Of a stretch of 64,000 bases of DNA, positions 60,697-64,000 are shown in pieces; position 1 is the stretch's first letter; each line of letters begins with the position of its first letter. The position numbers and the translations under genes were made by a program. The notes beneath the pieces are model-generated. The model was not told the origin of the DNA, made no database searches, and was given only the letters and a program-made list of their open reading frames with translations. Source of the DNA: Halosimplex carlsbadense 2-9-1 (lineage in GTDB: Archaea; Halobacteriota; Halobacteria; Halobacteriales; Haloarculaceae); NCBI RefSeq assembly GCF_000337455.1, contig NZ_AOIU01000036.1, positions 1-64,000 of the forward strand. Reading direction: 5' to 3'.

Positions 60697-62466
60697 ATGG
60701 ACGAGGACCCGTTCCTCCGGATGTCGGGCGTCCGAAAAGAGTTCCCGGGCGTCGTCGCCAACGACGACGTCGACTTCTCCGTCCGCCGCGGCGAGATCCA
60801 CGGCCTCCTCGGTGAGAACGGCGCCGGCAAGAGCACCCTGATGAAGGTCCTCTACGGTCTCTACGACGCCGACGCCGGGAGCGTCCACCTCGGCGGCGAA
60901 CCGCTGGACCTGGACTCGCCCCAGGACGCCATCGACCGGGGCATCGGCATGGTCCACCAGCACTTCAAGCTCATCCCGCGCCTCTCCGTCGCCGAGAACG
61001 TCGTCCTCGGCGAGCGCGAACCCGCCGGACCGTTCCGCGAGCGTCGCGGGACCGAGGGCGACGCGGACGGGACCGACGGTGCGGGCGACACCGGCGGCTG
61101 GCTCCCCGATGCCGTCCGAACGAATCGCGTCGCCCGCGCGCTCGCCGAGCGGTTCACTATCGGCCTGGACGCCTCCGCGGCGGACATCGAGGCGCTGGCC
61201 GACGACTACGGCTTCGACATCGACGTGCGCGCGCCGGTCGCCGAACTCGACGTCGGCGAGCGCCAGCGCGTCGAGATCCTCAAGGCGCTGTATCGCGACG
61301 TGGATCTTCTCATCCTCGACGAGCCGACGGCCGTGCTCACGCCCGCGGAGGCCGAGCGGCTGTTCGAGACGTTGCGGACCCTGGCCGACAGCGGTATCTC
61401 GGTCATCTTCATCACGCACAAACTCGCCGAGGCGACGGCGATCACCGACCGGGTGACCGTCCTCCGCGAGGGCGAAACCGTCGGCACCGTCGAGACGGGG
61501 TCGGTCGACCAGGCGGAACTCGCGCGGCTGATGGTCGGCCGCGAGGTGCTGTTCTCGCTCGACAAGGAGCGCGTCGAACCCGGCGACCCCGTGCTGGACG
61601 CGAGCGGACTGCGCGCCGAGGACGACCGCGGGATCGAGGCGCTGTCCGGGATCGACCTCTCCGTGCGAGCCGGCGAGATCGTCGGCATCGCAGGCGTGAG
61701 CGGCAACGGCCAGCGCGAGTTGGCCGAGGCGCTCGCGGGCGTTCGCGACCCGACCGCGGGGACCATCGCGGTCGACGGGCGCGACCTGACGGGCGAGCCG
61801 GCGCGGTCGTTCGTCGACGGCGGCGTCTCGTTCGTTCCCGAGGACCGCCACGAGTACGGCTGCGCCGAGGAGCTGTCGGTGATGCACAACGCGGCGCTGA
61901 AGGAACTGCGCGACGACCGCTTCGACGACGGCCCCTTCCTCGACTACGACGAGCTGGAACGGTACGCCGAGGAGATCGTCGACGAGTTCGACGTGCGCGG
62001 CGTCCACGACGTGAGCGAGGTGCCCGCAGGCGATCTGTCCGGCGGCAACCTCCAGAAGCTCATCCTCGGCCGGGAGCTGGTCCGGGACCCGGATCTTCTG
62101 GTCGCCCACCAGCCCACTCGCGGGGTCGACGTGGGCGCCATCGAGTTCCTCCGCGAGGCGATCCTCGACCAGCGCGCCGAGGGCACCGGGACCGTCCTCA
62201 TCTCCGAGGACCTGGACGAACTGTTCGACCTCTCGGACCGCTTGCTCGTGATCTACGAGGGGGAGATCGTCCACGAGACGACGCCCGAGGCGGCCGACCG
62301 CGAGCGCGTCGGCATGCGGATGACCGGCGGGGTCGACGACGAGGCGTCGGCGGCGGGCGCGAGCGGCGACGCGGACAGCGACACCGCCGACCGCGCGATG
62401 ACGGACGGCGGGGGCGTCGGCGCTGATGGCGACGCGACTGAACGGTCCGGAGGTGACCGGCGGTGA
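60697..62466 (+). CDS. nucleoside-type ABC importer, duplicated ATP-binding protein
   Basis: This is a 589-residue ATPase with two nucleotide-binding halves, as in RbsA/MglA/NupO proteins. The first half has Walker A GENGAGKST (39-47), VHQHFKLIPRLSVAENVVLG and Walker B LILDEPTAVLTP. The second has GVSGNGQRELAEAL, a degenerate Walker A, and SGGNLQKLILGREL. An acidic Gly/Asp insertion follows the Q-loop region (about residues 108-130) and a 60-residue disordered tail ends the protein. Its stop overlaps the GTG of the first permease. Confidence 0.93.
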   Translation: MDEDPFLRMSGVRKEFPGVVANDDVDFSVRRGEIHGLLGENGAGKSTLMKVLYGLYDADAGSVHLGGEPLDLDSPQDAIDRGIGMVHQHFKLIPRLSVAENVVLGEREPAGPFRERRGTEGDADGTDGAGDTGGWLPDAVRTNRVARALAERFTIGLDASAADIEALADDYGFDIDVRAPVAELDVGERQRVEILKALYRDVDLLILDEPTAVLTPAEAERLFETLRTLADSGISVIFITHKLAEATAITDRVTVLREGETVGTVETGSVDQAELARLMVGREVLFSLDKERVEPGDPVLDASGLRAEDDRGIEALSGIDLSVRAGEIVGIAGVSGNGQRELAEALAGVRDPTAGTIAVDGRDLTGEPARSFVDGGVSFVPEDRHEYGCAEELSVMHNAALKELRDDRFDDGPFLDYDELERYAEEIVDEFDVRGVHDVSEVPAGDLSGGNLQKLILGRELVRDPDLLVAHQPTRGVDVGAIEFLREAILDQRAEGTGTVLISEDLDELFDLSDRLLVIYEGEIVHETTPEAADRERVGMRMTGGVDDEASAAGASGDADSDTADRAMTDGGGVGADGDATERSGGDRR

Positions 62467-63563
62467 ACCTCTCGGTCGAGCTGGAGGCCAGGGAGGACGT
62501 ACCGGCCTGGCTGGTCTACGGGACGCCCGTGTTCACGGTGGTCGGCGCGCTCGCGCTGTCGGCCGTCGCGCTGGTCGCGCTGTCGGTGAACCCGATCGCC
62601 GCGTACGGGACGATGTTCGTCGAGACGCTGACCAACCCCTTCGGGCTGCGCCAGACCGCGACGCGGACCGTCCCGCTCGCCCTGGCCGGCCTCGCCGTCT
62701 ATCTCCCGCTGCGAGCGGGCCTGTGGAACGTCGGCGCCGAGGGGCAACTGTACATGGGTGCGATCGCCGGCACGTGGATCGGCGTCAACGTCTCCCTGCC
62801 GATGGTCGCGCTGATCCCGCTGGCGGTCCTCGGCGCGGGCGTCGCCGGCGGCCTCTGGGCGGGCATCCCCGCGTACCTGCGGGCGAAGTGGGACGTCAAC
62901 GAGATCATCACGACGCTGCTGTTGACGTTCGTCGCCGTCCAGATCGCCAGCTACCTCGTCCGCGGACCGATGCAGGGCGGCCTCGGCAACATCCCGGGGA
63001 GCGCGGAGCTACTCGACGCGGCGAAGTACCCGACGATCCCCGTTCTGGAGGTCCACGCGGGCTTTCTCGTCGCCCTGCTGGCGGTCGCGGCGACCGCGAT
63101 CCTCGTCGCGCGGACACGGATGGGCTTCGAAGTCACCTTCGTCGGGTCGAACCCCCTCGCGGCCGCACAGGCCGGGATGAGCACCGCCAAGGTCTACCTG
63201 TTCGTCTTCCTCGTCGGCGGCGCGTTCGCCGGGATCGGCGGCTTCAGCGAGATCTCGGGCGTCCAGGGGCGACTCCGGCCGGCGTTCTCGCCGGACTACG
63301 GATTCACGGCGATCCCGATCGCGCTGCTCGGCCGGAACGGCGCCGTTCGCGTCCTGCTGGCCGCGGTCTTTTTCGCCGTGCTGTTCGTCGGCGGGTCGCG
63401 ACTGGAGGTGTCCTACGGCGTCCCGGCGGCGCTGATCGACGTGATCCAGGCGCTCGTCATCCTCTGTCTGATCACCGCGGAGTTCTTCAAACGCTACAGC
63501 GTCGACGTGGAACTCGACGACGAACCGGCGTCGGCCGACGGTGAGCCAGGGGGTGCGGCCTGA
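62463..63563 (+). CDS. nucleoside-type ABC importer, permease 1
   Basis: This is a 366-residue permease of the BPD_transp_2 family with about nine or ten helices. Typical segments are LRAGLWNVGAEGQLYMGAIA, WDVNEIITTLLLTFVAVQIA and GMSTAKVYLFVFLVGGAFAG. This matches NupP-like permeases partnering BMP-type binding proteins. The GTG start overlaps the ATPase stop by four bases. Its own stop overlaps the ATG of a 16-codon frame at 63563. Confidence 0.92.
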   Translation: MNLSVELEAREDVPAWLVYGTPVFTVVGALALSAVALVALSVNPIAAYGTMFVETLTNPFGLRQTATRTVPLALAGLAVYLPLRAGLWNVGAEGQLYMGAIAGTWIGVNVSLPMVALIPLAVLGAGVAGGLWAGIPAYLRAKWDVNEIITTLLLTFVAVQIASYLVRGPMQGGLGNIPGSAELLDAAKYPTIPVLEVHAGFLVALLAVAATAILVARTRMGFEVTFVGSNPLAAAQAGMSTAKVYLFVFLVGGAFAGIGGFSEISGVQGRLRPAFSPDYGFTAIPIALLGRNGAVRVLLAAVFFAVLFVGGSRLEVSYGVPAALIDVIQALVILCLITAEFFKRYSVDVELDDEPASADGEPGGAA

Positions 63564-63613
63564 TGTCGCGCCGACCGTCACGGCCGCCGCGGTCGACGGG
63601 AGGTGGGGCCTGA
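63563..63613 (+). CDS. 16-codon minigene between the two permeases
   Basis: ATG at 63563 overlaps the permease 1 stop (TGATG), and its own TGA at 63611-63613 overlaps the ATG of permease 2 in the same way. The peptide is MSRRPSRPPRSTGGGA. It probably exists only to carry terminating ribosomes to permease 2. The two junctions are near-identical: GGTGCGGCCTGATG and GGTGGGGCCTGATG, 50 bases apart, which suggests a duplicated junction. Confidence 0.4.
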   Translation: MSRRPSRPPRSTGGGA

Positions 63614-64000
63614 TGGTCGGGTTCGCCGCGGGGCTGCTCGACGCGGCCGTCCGCGCGTCGACGGTCTTCATCTTCGCCGCGCTGGGGGAGATCATCAGCG
63701 AGCGCGGGGGCGTGCTCAACCTCGGCGTCGAGGGGATGATGCTCGTCGGTGCGCTCGGCGGCTTCGCCACGACGGTCGTCACCGGCAGCTACTGGCTCGG
63801 CTTCGCCGCAGGCATGGCGCTGGGCGCGGCGCTCGCGCTGATCCACGCCTTTCTCTGTATCACGCTCAAGTCCAGCCAGGTCATCAGCGGCGTCATGCTG
63901 ACGCTCCTGGGGACGGGGCTGACCACCTACTTCGGCACCGACTGGGTCAACAGGTCGATCGACGGCTTCCCCCAGATGACCCTGCCCGTGGTCGGCCAGT
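63613..64000 (+). CDS. nucleoside-type ABC importer, permease 2 (partial, runs off the window)
   Basis: At least 129 residues of a second BPD_transp_2 permease are present. It begins MVGFAAGLLDAAVRASTVFI and contains the family hallmark ISERGGVLNLGVEGMMLVGA and LKSSQVISGVMLTLLGTGLT. It corresponds to NupQ-like subunits that pair with permease 1. The 3' end lies beyond base 64000. Confidence 0.9.
   Translation, partial: MVGFAAGLLDAAVRASTVFIFAALGEIISERGGVLNLGVEGMMLVGALGGFATTVVTGSYWLGFAAGMALGAALALIHAFLCITLKSSQVISGVMLTLLGTGLTTYFGTDWVNRSIDGFPQMTLPVVGQ

Overview
The window is high-GC archaeal DNA, almost certainly from a halophilic archaeon (class Halobacteria). The proteins are rich in Asp and Glu. 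Many genes have TATA-like boxes about 25-30 bases before the start codon, which fits leaderless mRNAs. Tat-type lipoprotein signals, a PGF-CTERM-like surface protein, HalX and transcription factor B genes, and many families I know only from haloarchaea point the same way. A Haloarculaceae-type genome is my guess, but the sequence does not prove it. The high GC content produces long arginine-rich antisense frames, which I treated as shadows.

Layout. 0.1-5.2 kb: an ABC-2 exporter pair, two short-chain dehydrogenases and a lipoprotein. 5.3-10.6 kb: a small regulator, dispersed repeat copy 1, a thioredoxin, a PAS histidine kinase with an unusual C-terminal domain, a putative sensor membrane protein, and a four-gene ATGA-coupled operon (regulator plus small membrane proteins). 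10.6-26.7 kb: mixed metabolism (FAD/NAD reductase, DsbA-like protein, phosphotriesterase-like hydrolase, ThiD-ThiN fusion, sugar isomerase-like protein, molybdopterin oxidoreductase), a secreted gluzincin and several small proteins. 26.9-27.0 kb: an intron-containing elongator tRNA-Met. 27-43.8 kb: HalX response regulator, transporters, site-2 protease, deacetylase/PHP/AsnB-like cluster, NUDIX, TFB, GatCA, photolyase, FilR1-type regulator and Rieske protein.

43.8-51.4 kb: small proteins, a glycosyltransferase, an RNase P subunit with a YhbY protein and MscS, then an alpha/beta hydrolase lying between two inverted copies of the dispersed repeat. The SRP (7S) RNA gene abuts one of these copies. 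A RecA-like signalling ATPase and tRNA-Arg(TCG) follow.

51.4-54.4 kb is a lower-GC island at the 3' end of tRNA-Arg. It is bounded by a 15-bp direct repeat inside a longer diverged duplication. It carries a TetR regulator divergent from an ABC-2 exporter, with a clear palindromic operator and no visible integrase.

54.7-64 kb: glycerol dehydrogenase, a 2-hydroxyacid dehydrogenase, a small protein, a beta-propeller lipoprotein and a purine salvage cluster. That cluster has a phosphoribosyltransferase and a BMP-type binding protein divergent from the ABC ATPase and two permeases; the last permease runs off the window.

The most interesting material is the dispersed structured element. It has three copies, each starting with a T-run just after the 3' end of an upstream transcript, with a changed but still paired stem, and two copies bracket a gene as an inverted pair. 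The tRNA-Arg island comes next.
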